Shown here in pieces: positions 1 through 9,316 of a stretch of DNA of 64,000 nt. Origin of the DNA: Candidatus Baltobacteraceae bacterium (GTDB taxonomy: Bacteria; Vulcanimicrobiota; Vulcanimicrobiia; Vulcanimicrobiales; Vulcanimicrobiaceae); the NCBI GenBank assembly GCA_036559195.1, contig DATBTN010000045.1, positions 1 through 64,000 on the forward strand. Direction: 5' to 3'. The notes under the pieces were generated by a model. It was not told where the DNA came from. It saw only the letters and a list, made by a program, of their open reading frames with translations, and did no database searches. Made by a program: the position numbers and the translations under genes. Position 1 is the first letter of the stretch. Each line of letters starts with the position of its first letter.

Positions 1-408
1 GGTCAAACGCACGAAACGCGTGCGCTGCGGCTCGCCGACGTTCTGCCAGTACTGCAACGCCATCTTCAAAGCGACTTCGATCGCGCTCGCGCCGTCGCCG
101 GAAAAGAACGCGTAGTCCATGCGCGCAAGCGCCGTCAGCCGTCGCGCCAATTCCTCGGCAACGGGGTTCGTAGCACCAAGCAGCGTCGCATGATCCAGCC
201 TGGCGGCCTGCTCCGCGATCGCGCCGACGATTGCCGGATGCCCGTGACCGTGAATCGTCGTCCAGATCGAGCTGACCGCGTCGAATACGCGGCGGCCCCG
301 CGAGTCGTGCAGATAGCAGCCGTCGCCGCGCACGAAGGTTCGCTCGGCCCGGTCGAACATTCGCATCTGAGTAAACGGCAGCCACAGCCGGCTCGCATCG
401 GTGGTCAC
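1..408 (-). CDS. bioA: Adenosylmethionine-8-amino-7-oxononanoate aminotransferase, N-terminal part (C terminus beyond window)
   Basis: PLP-dependent class III aminotransferase of biotin synthesis, converting KAPA to DAPA. Only the first 136 codons are present; the gene runs off the left edge. The visible part carries LWLPFTQM (residues 8-15), TTIHGHGHP, HATLLGATN and FFSGDGASAIEVALKMA, which match the Bacillus-type BioA N terminus (PFTQM, FYSDSGAEA..LKMA). Start chosen is GTG at 408, because it gives the usual short N terminus before PFTQM; there is no clear Shine-Dalgarno. It lies 47 nt downstream of the HNH gene on the same strand. Other class III aminotransferases are possible, but the PFTQM start and the ALKMALQYW segment favour BioA. 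Confidence 0.85.
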   Translation of the reverse strand, partial: MTTDASRLWLPFTQMRMFDRAERTFVRGDGCYLHDSRGRRVFDAVSSIWTTIHGHGHPAIVGAIAEQAARLDHATLLGATNPVAEELARRLTALARMDYAFFSGDGASAIEVALKMALQYWQNVGEPQRTRFVRLT

Positions 409-455
409 GGTAAGCGGAGATTAGGCCAATCGGGAGCGCGGACCTCGAAGGGAGG

Positions 456-983
456 CTATTCTATGCGTTCCTCGATCGAAACGTTGTAGAGGAACAAGAA
501 CTTGCACCACTCGCCGGGCAGCGTGTTGCGCTTGATTTGGATCCACGGAATGTACTTCGGCTGCCGCGGCTTGCGCCGCAGTTTCATGTTCGCGTCGTCC
601 GGCGTGCGGTTGTTTTTGCGATTGTTGCAGCGCATGCAGGCGCAGACGAGGTTTTCCCACGTCGACGGGCCGCCCTTACTTTTTGGGACGATGTGATCGA
701 CGGTCATCAGGCGATCCCCGTGCAGCCCGCAATACTGACAGACGTGATCGTCGCGGATGAGGATGTTCTTCTTCGTGAGCGCGACGCGCTGCATGGGCCG
801 TTTGATGTAATAAAGCATGCGGATGATCGAAGGCATGCGCATCTCGAAGGTCGCCGACGAGATGATCCGGTCGCGCCCGTGTACCAGCTCCGCCTTGCCC
901 GCGAAAAGCAAGCGCACGGCGCGCTGGAAGCTCGTGATGTTGAGCGCCTCGTACGTGAAGTTCAGGACGAGAACTTCGCTCAC
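456..983 (-). CDS. HNH endonuclease domain protein
   Basis: A protein of 175 aa with an N-terminal segment (VLVLNFTYEALN, then a basic helix region) followed by an HNH/zinc module: C82-x2-C85, the DH pair at 96-97, N111, and C116-x2-C119. Spacing and order match the small HNH family found in many bacteria as a stand-alone gene; its substrate is not established. GTG at 983 is chosen because the conserved VLVLN..YEALN block starts right after it. Longer in-frame extensions to about 1520 would run antisense through pdxT and lack conserved features. It sits between the pdxST terminator and bioA. Confidence 0.8.
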   Translation of the reverse strand: MSEVLVLNFTYEALNITSFQRAVRLLFAGKAELVHGRDRIISSATFEMRMPSIIRMLYYIKRPMQRVALTKKNILIRDDHVCQYCGLHGDRLMTVDHIVPKSKGGPSTWENLVCACMRCNNRKNNRTPDDANMKLRRKPRQPKYIPWIQIKRNTLPGEWCKFLFLYNVSIEERIE

Positions 984-1010
984 GCCGCTCGTTCCCGCCC
1001 GCAGAACGCC

Positions 1011-1041
1011 GTAAAAACGCAAACGGGGCCCAAAGGCCCCG
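1011..1041 (-). terminator. Rho-independent terminator after pdxST
   Basis: On the minus strand a perfect 7-bp GC stem (CGGGGCC / GGCCCCG, loop TTTG) is followed directly by a T-rich tract (TTTGCGTTTTT). It lies about 92 nt after the pdxT stop and ahead of the HNH gene start, so it should separate these two units. Confidence 0.8.
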
Positions 1042-1132
1042 CGATGTTCACGTTGGTGAGCAACGGTTCGGTCGTCGTAAGAACCCCAGCCCTCGCATGA
1101 GGGGCGGCCTGCGAACTCATCGTGCGAAAGAC

Positions 1133-1753
1133 TTATGCGACGCTGCGTTCCTTCCCTGGCTCGCCCCGCGTCGCTTTTCGCACCATTTCGAGGAAGTAGG
1201 CGTGAACCCGGATGTCCCCGGTCAATTCCGGGTGGAACGCGGTGCCGAGCACGTTGCCGGCTCGCACCATCACGCCGTGACCGTCGCGTTGCGCGAGTTG
1301 CTCGACGCCCGCGCCGAGACGCTCGACCCAGGGCGCGCGGATGAAGACCGCCGGAAACGGCTCGCCGCCGAGAACGGGAATCGCGAGCGGAACTTCGGCC
1401 GAATCGTTCTGGCGGCCGAATGCGTTGCGCCGAACCGAGATATCGATGAGGTCGAGCGTCGGCTGCTCGAGTCCGGCGACATCGTGCGCGACGACGATCA
1501 TCCCCATGCACGTGCCCCAAAGCGGCATTCCGTCGCGCACGCGGCGCCGGATCGGATCGCCAAGATCGAAGCGGGCGAGCAGTTTCATCACCGTGGTGGA
1601 CTCGCCGCCGGGAACGATCAGACCATCGATGCGTTCCAGATCGGTCAGCGTTTTTACGGCGACGGTCGCCGCGCCGGCACGCCGCGTTGCGGCGACATGT
1701 TCGACCACGTCGCCCTGCAGCGCGAGAACACCGATGAGGAGCGGCCGGTCCAA
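1133..1753 (-). CDS. pdxT: Pyridoxal 5'-phosphate synthase glutaminase subunit
   Basis: Class I glutamine amidotransferase that releases ammonia from glutamine and passes it to PdxS for PLP synthesis. 206 aa, the usual size. Visible motifs: the IGVLALQGD start, PGGES at about 48-52, the nucleophile elbow GTCMGM with Cys82, and the C-terminal catalytic pair in FHPELTGD. It starts 3 nt after the pdxS stop, giving a two-gene operon that ends at the terminator near 1030. ATG start with normal length. Confidence 0.96.
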   Translation of the reverse strand: MDRPLLIGVLALQGDVVEHVAATRRAGAATVAVKTLTDLERIDGLIVPGGESTTVMKLLARFDLGDPIRRRVRDGMPLWGTCMGMIVVAHDVAGLEQPTLDLIDISVRRNAFGRQNDSAEVPLAIPVLGGEPFPAVFIRAPWVERLGAGVEQLAQRDGHGVMVRAGNVLGTAFHPELTGDIRVHAYFLEMVRKATRGEPGKERSVA

Positions 1754-1756
1754 GCG

Positions 1757-2689
1757 CTAGTTGCCTCGCGGCGCCAGCAGTTCGGACTCCGGCAGCTTGC
1801 GCAGGTCGATGCCTTCCATGGCCTGCGAATCTTTGCCGAGCGATCGGCTCGCCGCGACGATCACGGCGGGATCGGCGAAGTGCGTGGTCGCATCGACGAT
1901 CGCTTTCGCGAACGCCTTGGGGTTGTTGGATTTGAAGATGCCGCTTCCGACGAAGATGCCTTCGGCTCCGAGCTGCATCATGAGCGCCGCATCCGCCGGC
2001 GTCGAGACGCCGCCCGCGCAGAACAGCACGACGGGCAGCTTCCCATCGCGCGCGATTGCCTGCACCAGTTCGAGCGGCGCGCCTAAATCACGCGCGCGGG
2101 CGACGAGTTCTTCCTTCGGCGCGACCGAGAGTTCGCGAATCGCATCGGTAATCGCGCGAATGTGGCGCACGGCTTCAACGATGTTGCCGCTTCCGGCTTC
2201 GCCTTTGCTGCGGATCATGGCCGCGCCCTCCGCGATGCGCCGCAGCGCCTCGCCGAGATCGCGCGCGCCGCAGACGAACGGCGTGGTGTAATCGTGTTTG
2301 TCGCAGTGATACTTGTCGTCGGCCGGCGTCAGCACTTCGGATTCGTCGATGAAATCGACGCCGAGTGCCTGCAGCGCCTGCGCCTCGGCGAAGTGACCGA
2401 TGCGAACTTTCGCCATCACCGGAATCGTGACGGCGTCCATAATCGACCGCACCAGCTCGAGGTTGCTCATGCGTGCTACGCCGCCCATGGCGCGAATATC
2501 GGCGGGGATTCGCTCGAGGGCCATCACGGCGACGGCACCCGCCTCCTGCGCGACGACGGCTTGTTCGGGGGTCACGACGTCCATGATGACGCCGCCCTTA
2601 AGCATCTGCGCGAGCCCGCGCTTTACGGTGATCGTTCCGGTATCAGCCACGATGGTCTCCCAGGGAGGACTCGGCGTTGTCGAATCCAT
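1757..2689 (-). CDS. pdxS: Pyridoxal 5'-phosphate synthase lyase subunit
   Basis: The PLP-forming (beta/alpha)8 barrel that condenses ribose 5-phosphate, glyceraldehyde 3-phosphate and ammonia; it assembles as a dodecamer with PdxT. Conserved: [12 protein letters not shown] (sugar-binding Asp), [13 protein letters not shown] (first catalytic Lys), [11 protein letters not shown] (second Lys), and the VGSGIFKS phosphate loop. ATG at 2689 gives 310 aa. An alternative ATG at 2731 is disfavoured because it lies inside the likely promoter (2706-2735). First gene of the pdxST operon. Confidence 0.96.
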   Translation of the reverse strand: MDSTTPSPPWETIVADTGTITVKRGLAQMLKGGVIMDVVTPEQAVVAQEAGAVAVMALERIPADIRAMGGVARMSNLELVRSIMDAVTIPVMAKVRIGHFAEAQALQALGVDFIDESEVLTPADDKYHCDKHDYTTPFVCGARDLGEALRRIAEGAAMIRSKGEAGSGNIVEAVRHIRAITDAIRELSVAPKEELVARARDLGAPLELVQAIARDGKLPVVLFCAGGVSTPADAALMMQLGAEGIFVGSGIFKSNNPKAFAKAIVDATTHFADPAVIVAASRSLGKDSQAMEGIDLRKLPESELLAPRGN

Positions 2690-2705
2690 TGCACTCTTTG
2701 TCCCT

Positions 2706-2735
2706 ATTCTACCAGGAGAGTTATGGGCCAACCAA
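2706..2735 (-). promoter_or_regulatory. Likely sigma70-type promoter for pdxST
   Basis: On the minus strand TTGGTT (2735-2730) and TAGAAT (2711-2706) are separated by 18 nt. The predicted start of transcription would be about 10 nt before the pdxS ATG at 2689, so the leader is very short. Sequence match only. Confidence 0.5.
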
Positions 2736-2753
2736 TGGGAACATTAAGAACGC

Positions 2754-3221
2754 TTACGGTTGCGGCGAGATGCTGGGGCCGGGGACGGGCGTTGGCGGGG
2801 TCCCCGAGGCCGCGGTCTGGGGCGTGGGCGTCGGCAGCGGCGCTAGGCGCCGCCAAATCGGCAGGTTTGGATTGGGGGTCGGAGTCGGCGTCGCGAGCAC
2901 CGGCTTGGGCGTTTCGGTCACCTTCGGGTTCGGTCGCGGCGGCGCGGTCGGAAGCGGGACGGGCGGCACGCGGGGATCGGGAAACGCCGGATCCCCGGCG
3001 GCGGTGAGCACCTGCGAGCGCTTCCAATCCGGGCCGTACGGCGCGTTGCTTTGTTGCGGGGCAGGCGTTACCGTAACCGGCACGATGTTCGAAAGGCGCT
3101 TCTCGGTCACTTGGCCGATCACGCGGTTGCCCATCCGCTCGCCGAGGGCGATCGCGATGACCAGCACGAGGATGCCAACGGCCAGGACGAGGGTAACGAA
3201 ACGCTTCGACGGATCCAACAC
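2754..3221 (-). CDS. Membrane-anchored proline-rich protein of unknown function
   Basis: 155 aa. One hydrophobic helix near the N terminus (about residues 9-26), then an extracytoplasmic segment rich in Pro and Thr with PTPTP-type repeats, as in surface or cell-wall-spanning linkers. No catalytic motif. It lies between pdxS and the glycosidase-like gene, all on the minus strand, with 47 nt to the downstream side of the latter. Function not recognised. Confidence 0.6.
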   Translation of the reverse strand: MLDPSKRFVTLVLAVGILVLVIAIALGERMGNRVIGQVTEKRLSNIVPVTVTPAPQQSNAPYGPDWKRSQVLTAAGDPAFPDPRVPPVPLPTAPPRPNPKVTETPKPVLATPTPTPNPNLPIWRRLAPLPTPTPQTAASGTPPTPVPGPSISPQP

Positions 3222-3268
3222 CGCAGTCTAGTAGGGCGGCGTCCCGCTCCGGTCCTGTTTCCCCGGCC

Positions 3269-5710
3269 TCAAACCGGCGCCAGCTGGGGAGCGATGTCGC
3301 GGGCAGCGGCTCGTGCTTGGCGGTCGGCCGGGGTGCCGACGATCGGCAGTTCGCGCAGTTCGCCCGCCGCGAGATGCGCCCGTTCGGTGACGCCCCGAAA
3401 CTCGATCGAAACGTTGCGAATCGCATCGTTCATGTTGCAGAGAAAGACGCGTACCGAGCCGCGTTCGTCCTCGAACGCGACGGCGCCGACTTCCACGGGC
3501 GAGGTGGTAACCTCGTCGCTGACGTCGCGCCCGGCGTGGATGCACACGAACGGTTCCTCCGCCGAAAGTTCGGGCATGTCGCCGTAGATCACGTTTTTTA
3601 GCAGATCGATCACGTAGGTGCAGCGCCGGCCGCCCCAATGCACGCGTGCGGCCGCGACCCAGTTCCATCCGCGCGGATGGAGCGGCACGAGATGCGGCCG
3701 TCCGCTCGTGCGATAACCGTCGAGACCGCCGACGGTCTCCGCGACGCCCCAGAGATACTTCGCGCCCGTCCAAGGCGAGAGGTACATGCCGCGATTGGTC
3801 AGCGAGCCGCCGTCGAACCACTCGCCGAACTCGCCGGGAACCGTGTTGCGCGCGCTCCCGCCCTCCATCGTATCGTAGATCGCTTCGAGCCAATGCACGG
3901 CCTCGTTCGTCATCCCGTTGCGCGCGAGCGCGACGACGAACCAGAGCGTGAGATCCGGCCAGACCCCGCCGAGCAGCCCGAACCCGTGCGACGGAAAATA
4001 CCACGAGTCCGCGGTCGAGACCGTGCGCAAGCCGACCGGCGTTACGAAATCCGCCTCGCTCAACCGTCGCAGGATCGCGCGCCGCTGCTCGGCGTCGGCG
4101 ACGTTGAAGAGCACCGGAAAAATCTCATCGGCCGTGAAGTTATCTTGGTAATTTTGATCCTGATCGTAGTTCATAACGAAGGCGCCGGTGTCTTCGTTAA
4201 ACAGCGATTGCATCATCGCTTCGCGCAACGCTTGGCCTTCGTTTGAGTAGCGCTGCCAGCGCTCGTTATCGCCCACGACCGCGGCGAGCATCGCCGCGGA
4301 CTCGAGCGCGAAGACGCCTTCGGCGTTGATCTCGGTCACCGCTCCGTCGAGCGTGTAATACGGAATGATGTTGCGCCACGAACTGATGCCGAACATATCG
4401 ACGCCGCCCGCGCGGCAGAACAGCAGCCCCTTCTCGTCTTTTTGCGTGAGCATGTAATCCGCGATCTTGCAAATCAGCGGGAACGAGTCGCGAACCCACT
4501 GCTCGTCCATCGTCGCGTTATAGTGATGGAGCATGGCGATGAGATGCAGCGGCGTATCGTCGTTGATGTTCAAATCGTAGGAGGTCTTGAACGCGTTGAC
4601 GCCCCGCACGTACTCGATCATTTGGCCGCTCTCTTCCACGAAGCGATTGAATACTTCGATCGCGTCGCGGCTGAATTTCGGCAAGAAGTAATCGTAACCG
4701 TGAACGAACCACGACGTATCTCGCGAAACCAGAATATCCGAGGGCGGCGAGTTGGTCGAACCCCAGCCGTTGGGGTACTCCTTGATCACGCGCAGCATGT
4801 TGGCTTTCGCCCACACCACCCCGCGGCTCACGGATGGCGAGGGCGTCATAAAGCGCGCGTCGGCGAGCTTTCCCGCGAAATAGCGCTGCGTCTCGTGAAG
4901 CGCTTTGGGATCGTGCAGCAACTGCTCGAGCGCCGGACGCGATGCTTCGCGGCCGTCTTTATGAAAGACCACCGCCAAGCGCAGCGATTCGCGCGAACCC
5001 GGAGCGATCGTAATGCGATATTCGAACGCGCCGAAGATTCGCCGGCTCACGCATTCGGCCAGCGCCGGCGTTACCTCATCGAGATGTTCCTCCGGGCGAA
5101 GCGATCCGGTGCGCATGCTGTGAAGCATCACTTGTTCGCGCAATCCCACGATGCCGGCATGCGGCTCGCGCGATCCGCCCCACCAGCGTTCGGCGCCGCT
5201 CTGCTGGTTTTTCGAACGGATGAACGAGCCTTCCACGGTCGCGCTGACTTCGTGCTCGGGTTCGCCGTAAAACCGCTGCCCCACCAACAGAGCCCACGGA
5301 AAAACCGCGACTTCGACCGCGTCGCGGCCCGGATTGTACAGCGTTACGTCGACGACGAAGCTGACCGTCCGATCGTGTTTGGGCCCGTGGGGCACGAAGA
5401 ACGCCTCGGTGACGTGCACGCGGTCCTCGAGCGTGAATTCCGAGATCTGCGCGTACGGCAGGAACGTAAACTCGCGCTCGATTTGATGCGGAAAATAGGT
5501 CTTCTTGACGTCCCGCAAGCGATAGGCGATCTGATGGGTGCCGAAGATGATCTGGTCGGTATCGGCATCCCAGAGCCCGCGAACGCCGCCTTTGGCGGTC
5601 GATTGCGCGAACGATTTGAAATTTCCGAGCAACAGGCCATAAGGCGTCTCGCCTTCCGGTAAGACGTAAGCGCAAAACTCGTTGTGCTGCGCGTCGTAGC
5701 TCGATCGCAT
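3269..5710 (-). CDS. Glycogen-debranching-like (alpha/alpha)6 glycoside hydrolase family protein
   Basis: About 813 aa. The N-terminal third looks like a beta-sandwich with terms common in carbohydrate-active enzymes (GVRGLWDADTDQIIFG, TVSFVVDVTLYNPG). The middle holds an (alpha/alpha)6-type region with SRDTSWFVHGYDYF, YDLNINDDTPLHL and GGVWPDLTLWF, and there is a short beta-rich tail. This layout fits amylo-1,6-glucosidase or GH-glucan phosphorylase relatives; the substrate cannot be read. No signal peptide, so probably cytoplasmic. ATG at 5710 is preceded by a purine-rich GAGAGAGAG; the longer start at 5797 would overlap the divergent ispE region. Confidence 0.7.
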   Translation of the reverse strand: MRSSYDAQHNEFCAYVLPEGETPYGLLLGNFKSFAQSTAKGGVRGLWDADTDQIIFGTHQIAYRLRDVKKTYFPHQIEREFTFLPYAQISEFTLEDRVHVTEAFFVPHGPKHDRTVSFVVDVTLYNPGRDAVEVAVFPWALLVGQRFYGEPEHEVSATVEGSFIRSKNQQSGAERWWGGSREPHAGIVGLREQVMLHSMRTGSLRPEEHLDEVTPALAECVSRRIFGAFEYRITIAPGSRESLRLAVVFHKDGREASRPALEQLLHDPKALHETQRYFAGKLADARFMTPSPSVSRGVVWAKANMLRVIKEYPNGWGSTNSPPSDILVSRDTSWFVHGYDYFLPKFSRDAIEVFNRFVEESGQMIEYVRGVNAFKTSYDLNINDDTPLHLIAMLHHYNATMDEQWVRDSFPLICKIADYMLTQKDEKGLLFCRAGGVDMFGISSWRNIIPYYTLDGAVTEINAEGVFALESAAMLAAVVGDNERWQRYSNEGQALREAMMQSLFNEDTGAFVMNYDQDQNYQDNFTADEIFPVLFNVADAEQRRAILRRLSEADFVTPVGLRTVSTADSWYFPSHGFGLLGGVWPDLTLWFVVALARNGMTNEAVHWLEAIYDTMEGGSARNTVPGEFGEWFDGGSLTNRGMYLSPWTGAKYLWGVAETVGGLDGYRTSGRPHLVPLHPRGWNWVAAARVHWGGRRCTYVIDLLKNVIYGDMPELSAEEPFVCIHAGRDVSDEVTTSPVEVGAVAFEDERGSVRVFLCNMNDAIRNVSIEFRGVTERAHLAAGELRELPIVGTPADRQARAAARDIAPQLAPV

Positions 5711-5802
5711 GAACTCTCTCTCTACGCCCCTGGTCGTTGATAACCCCTGTGAGGGCTCGGCGTACAAGGGTAACGGCTTACGAGCCGCGCACGTCACCGC
5801 CC

Positions 5803-6684
5803 ATGACCGCTCCCTTGCTGCTGCGCGCGCCGGCGAAACTGAATCTGACGCTCGAAGTCCTGAGCCGCCGCGGCGACGGCTTGCATGCGTTGCGCAGCGT
5901 CATGGTGCCGATCGATCTCTACGATGAGATCGAGATCGACCGCACCCGGCCCGCGTTCGCGTTCTCGTGCGACGACCCGTCGCTCGCATCCGGGAATTTG
6001 GTCGAACGCGCCTTCGCCGCACTCGACCTTGCGCAGAGCGGTTACGGCGTTCACCTGCGCAAGCGGATCCCGACCGGTGCCGGCATGGGCGGTGGATCGA
6101 GCGACGCCGCCGCCATTTTGCTCGCCGCGCAAAACGGCGCGTTCGGCGCCGTCGGCGAGCGCGACTACCTTTCCATCGCCCGGTCGCTGGGCTCCGACGT
6201 GCCGTTCTTTCTGGTTCAAACCGGCGCGCTCGTTGAAGGCACGGGGGAGCGCATAACCGCCGCGGGCGCGCTGCCACCGTGGCATGCCGTCGTCGTCGCG
6301 CCGCCGGTCGCGGTTTCAACCGCAGCGGCGTACGCCGCGCTCGATGCGAGCGAACGCCCGACTCGGACGCGCAATACCTCGAGCAGCCTGGCGGTGCTGG
6401 CCGCGCTGCAGAGCGCGCAGTTCGAGCGCGCCGTCGAACTGCTGCACAACGATTTCGAAACGGCAATCGCGGGGCGATCGCCGGAGATAACGTCGGCTCT
6501 CGATGCTTTGCGGCGAGCCGGCGCCTCGCGCGCGCTGCTCACGGGTTCGGGTTCCTGCGTGTTCGCACTGACGCGCACGGCCGAAGATGCCGCCGCCGTG
6601 GCCGCGCGAATCGACTTGCCGAAAACGTACGGCGTTCATCGCGCGGCATTTGCCGCCGGTTCCGCGTGGCGGACCGCCGCGTGA
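5803..6684 (+). CDS. ispE: 4-diphosphocytidyl-2-C-methyl-D-erythritol kinase
   Basis: GHMP-family kinase of the MEP (non-mevalonate) isoprenoid pathway, phosphorylating CDP-ME. 293 aa. Motifs: LLLRAPAKLNLTLEV at the N terminus, the GHMP ATP loop PTGAGMGGGSSDAAA (about 99-113), LGSDVPFF, and LLTGSGSCVFAL near the C terminus. ATG at 5803 gives the family-typical MTAPLLLRAPAKLN start; the upstream in-frame ATG at 5737 adds an unconserved extension. Its stop overlaps the next gene's GTG (GTGA), so the two are translationally coupled. Confidence 0.95.
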   Translation: MTAPLLLRAPAKLNLTLEVLSRRGDGLHALRSVMVPIDLYDEIEIDRTRPAFAFSCDDPSLASGNLVERAFAALDLAQSGYGVHLRKRIPTGAGMGGGSSDAAAILLAAQNGAFGAVGERDYLSIARSLGSDVPFFLVQTGALVEGTGERITAAGALPPWHAVVVAPPVAVSTAAAYAALDASERPTRTRNTSSSLAVLAALQSAQFERAVELLHNDFETAIAGRSPEITSALDALRRAGASRALLTGSGSCVFALTRTAEDAAAVAARIDLPKTYGVHRAAFAAGSAWRTAA

Positions 6685-7448
6685 AGATCACGACCGTCGT
6701 CCTCGCCGGCGGCCCTCCGGACGAACTCGCCGCGCACACACCCGGCGCCCCCAACAAAGCGTTTATCGATATCGCGGGCGTGCCGCTGGTCGCCCGCACG
6801 CTGCAGGCCCTGCGCGCGACGCCGCAGGTCGGGCGCATCATCGTGGTGGCTCCGCCGCAGGCGCACGGCAGCCGAGCGCTCGAGCTAGCCGACGAGTGCC
6901 GTGCCGACGGCCGGAAGATTCGCGACAGCCTCGCGAGCGGTTTGCGCGACCTGCCGCCCGACGACGACGTGCTCGTGAGCACCTCGGACTTGCCGGTTCT
7001 CACCCCCGAAGCGATCGCCGACTTTATCGCGCGCGCGCGCGCGGCGAACGCCGATATCACCTACGGTTGTCTGGAAAAGCGCACGCATGCGGCGCGCTTT
7101 CCCGAAGTGCCGCACACGTGGGCGCGGCTGCGCGACGGCACGTACTGCGGCGGCGGCTTCGTTACGATCAAGCCGCGCGCCTATCCGGCACTCGCGTCGT
7201 TTATCGAGCGGCTCGGTCACGCCCGAAAGAACCCGCTGCAGCTCGCCTCGCTCTTCGGCTGGGACGTCCTGGCGAAATTTGCGGTTCGCCGTCTCTCGAT
7301 CGCCGACGCCGAACGGCGCGCGTCGCGGCTCGTCGGCGCGCCGGTCCGCGCGGTGGTCTCGCCCTATGCCGAGACCGCCGTAAACGTCGATCGCCTCAGC
7401 GACATCGCGCTGGCAGAACGGCTCATTGCGGCGAACGCCAGCGTTTGA
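6681..7448 (+). CDS. NTP-transferase (MobA-like) domain protein
   Basis: 255 aa with the glycosyl/nucleotidyl-transferase A fold: VVLAGG-x14-NKAFIDIAGVPLV (modified G-rich loop plus Lys), VLVSTSDLPVLTP (metal-binding Asp), and CGGGFVTIKP. The family transfers NMP to a phosphorylated substrate; here the acceptor is unknown. The P-loop replaces the usual GxGxRM with a longer PPDELAAHTPGAPNK stretch. It is coupled to ispE by a GTGA overlap, so an isoprenoid-linked or cofactor role (such as an IspD- or MobA-like step) is a reasonable inference, not shown. It overlaps ubiX tail-to-tail by 26 nt. Confidence 0.75.
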   Translation: MKITTVVLAGGPPDELAAHTPGAPNKAFIDIAGVPLVARTLQALRATPQVGRIIVVAPPQAHGSRALELADECRADGRKIRDSLASGLRDLPPDDDVLVSTSDLPVLTPEAIADFIARARAANADITYGCLEKRTHAARFPEVPHTWARLRDGTYCGGGFVTIKPRAYPALASFIERLGHARKNPLQLASLFGWDVLAKFAVRRLSIADAERRASRLVGAPVRAVVSPYAETAVNVDRLSDIALAERLIAANASV

Positions 7449-7989
7449 AGAGATCGTTGGCGATACCGAATTGATCGAGCGCTTTGCCCACGGTGTGCGC
7501 CACGATGTCGTCGACGCTTTGAGGTTTAGCATACATCGCCGGAATCGGCGGCAGCAGCACGGCGCCCATCTCGGCGAGTTGGGTGAGCGTGCGAAGGTGT
7601 CCGAGATGCAGCGGCGTTTCGCGAACGACGAGCACGAGTTTACGCCGCTCCTTTAAGCAAACGTCGGCGGCCCGTACCAAGAGGTTCGAGTTGAGTGAGT
7701 GGGCGATCGCCGCCGCGCTCTTGATCGAACACGGAATCACGAGCATCCCGTCGGTGAGAAAGGAACCGCTCGAAATCGATGCGGCCAGATCGTCGTCCGA
7801 GTACACGACGTCGGCCAGCGCCTCGAAATCGGCCGCGGTCTTGTCCATTTCGAGTTCTATCGTTTGCTTGGCTTGCCCGCTGAGCACGAGATGGGTCTCG
7901 ATCTCGTCGATCTCGCGCAACGCGCGTAGTGCGGCGTAGCCGTAAAGACTCCCGCTGGCGCCGCTGATACCGATAACGATCCGTCGCAT
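7423..7989 (-). CDS. ubiX: Flavin prenyltransferase
   Basis: Makes prenylated FMN for UbiD-type decarboxylases. 188 aa. Motifs: GISGASGSLYGY at residues 7-18 (FMN-binding start), IPCSIKSAAAIAHS, LVLVVRETPLHLGHL, and a PPIPAMY segment with the Tyr of the active site. No ubiD is visible in this window. Single gene, convergent with the nucleotidyltransferase. Confidence 0.93.
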   Translation of the reverse strand: MRRIVIGISGASGSLYGYAALRALREIDEIETHLVLSGQAKQTIELEMDKTAADFEALADVVYSDDDLAASISSGSFLTDGMLVIPCSIKSAAAIAHSLNSNLLVRAADVCLKERRKLVLVVRETPLHLGHLRTLTQLAEMGAVLLPPIPAMYAKPQSVDDIVAHTVGKALDQFGIANDLFKRWRSPQ

Positions 7990-8047
7990 GCGACGCCGTT
8001 ACACGCGACGAGCAGGGGCGCCTCCGTAAGTCTCCCAAAGAGGCAGC

Positions 8048-9316
8048 GTGGCTTCTCCGGAACTTCGTGCCTTCGTCGCGGCTGGACTTGCGTGGCAACG
8101 CGATCGCAGCGATCGGCACGCGCGGCGACTACTTCGTTCGCCCTTCTCCGGCGTACCGCACGAAATCGCAACGGCGTACGTAACGCTTGCGGCGCGCGAC
8201 GGGTCGCTGCTCGATTCGCTCGCTCGCGAGCGTTTAGCCGTCGGCGGCGACGCGCGCGAAGCACTCTTTGCGTTTCGGGAGAAACTCGATCGCGTCGCGG
8301 GCGCAGGCGACGACGCAGCCGCCGTCATCGCGCGCGAGTTCGATCTTGCGACCGAGAGCGACGCCGGCCCGCGCGCCGCGGAAGGCTTCGCGCTGGCGGA
8401 TCCGGTCGCGCCGGAACCGGAGAGCGGAATGCGTACGCGTCACTCGCACTTTAGCGCATCCTCGCTCAATACGTTCGCCGAATGCCCGCGCAAGTGGTAC
8501 TACCGGTATCTCTGCGCGGCCGTTGAGGACCGGGGTTCGTCGGCCTCATTTTACGGAACCGCCTTTCACGCCGCCCTCGAGGCGCTCCACCTCGAATTTC
8601 CGCATCCGAGCGATACCGGTGCCGAAGAGTTGCGCCGCAAGATCCAGGGGTATGTCAACGCCGCTTTCGATCGATTCAAGAATCGATTCGAGACGCCGGT
8701 CGAATACGAGCTACAGCGCCGGCGCGCGCAACGCACCGCGCTGCGCTACGTCGAGTGGATCGTCGCCGAAGCCGGCCGCGCACCGTTTACCGTAGTCGGC
8801 AACGAGCTGGGGGCCGAGCTCGAACTCGAGGGCTTCAATTTCATCGGGTACATCGACCGGCTCGACCGCGACGATCGCACCGGGAACGTTGCGGTCATCG
8901 ACTACAAAACCGGCGCGATCGCGACGAGCGCCGCCGAATACCGCGAAAAAGTGCGGCACTTCAAAGACTTTCAACTGCCGTTCTATTACTGGGCCCGCAC
9001 GGCGCAGGGCGATCGCGTCACGCGCCTCGCACTCGTTCCGCTCAAAGACGCACTCCTGGACGTGCGCCCGATCTCGCTCGAAGTCGTGCCGGTGGCACTC
9101 GGCGAGAACGCGCGCTCGAGCAGCCCGACCGGCCTCATTTCGATCGGCGAGTTAGAGCGCGCGCGCGCGCGCATGATCGAGCTCTGTCGCGAACTCACCG
9201 CCGGGGAGATCACGCGCTTCGCGGTCACGGCCGATCCCGAAACGTGTACGTACTGCGTCTACAAGGACGCCTGCATCGATCGTCCGGCACCGCACGAAGA
9301 AAAGTTCGGGCGATGA
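8048..9316 (+). CDS. PD-(D/E)XK nuclease with AddB/RecB-like Fe-S cluster motif
   Basis: 422 aa. An N-terminal helical region of about 130 aa of unknown function precedes a RecB-family nuclease: SASSLNTFAECPRKWYYRY with Cys146, GYIDRLDR and VIDYKTG (the D..D-x-K core), QLPFYYWA (QxxxY motif), and the C-terminal C400-x2-C403-x5-C409. Cys146 plus the three late Cys form the 4Fe-4S signature of AddB-type nucleases. The stop overlaps the helicase start (ATGA), so nuclease and helicase are made together and probably form one DNA-end-processing enzyme. Role in recombination repair is inferred. Confidence 0.85.
   Translation: MASPELRAFVAAGLAWQRDRSDRHARRLLRSPFSGVPHEIATAYVTLAARDGSLLDSLARERLAVGGDAREALFAFREKLDRVAGAGDDAAAVIAREFDLATESDAGPRAAEGFALADPVAPEPESGMRTRHSHFSASSLNTFAECPRKWYYRYLCAAVEDRGSSASFYGTAFHAALEALHLEFPHPSDTGAEELRRKIQGYVNAAFDRFKNRFETPVEYELQRRRAQRTALRYVEWIVAEAGRAPFTVVGNELGAELELEGFNFIGYIDRLDRDDRTGNVAVIDYKTGAIATSAAEYREKVRHFKDFQLPFYYWARTAQGDRVTRLALVPLKDALLDVRPISLEVVPVALGENARSSSPTGLISIGELERARARMIELCRELTAGEITRFAVTADPETCTYCVYKDACIDRPAPHEEKFGR

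Noticed and set aside
2690-2731. Longer pdxS start (ATG 2731)
   Set aside because: The extra residues are not conserved, and they fall in the probable promoter.
4442-5662. 406-aa open frame on the plus strand
   Set aside because: Antisense to the glycosidase-like gene; Arg-rich, without motifs. High GC makes long shadow frames common, as also at 1097-2086 and 10755-11906.
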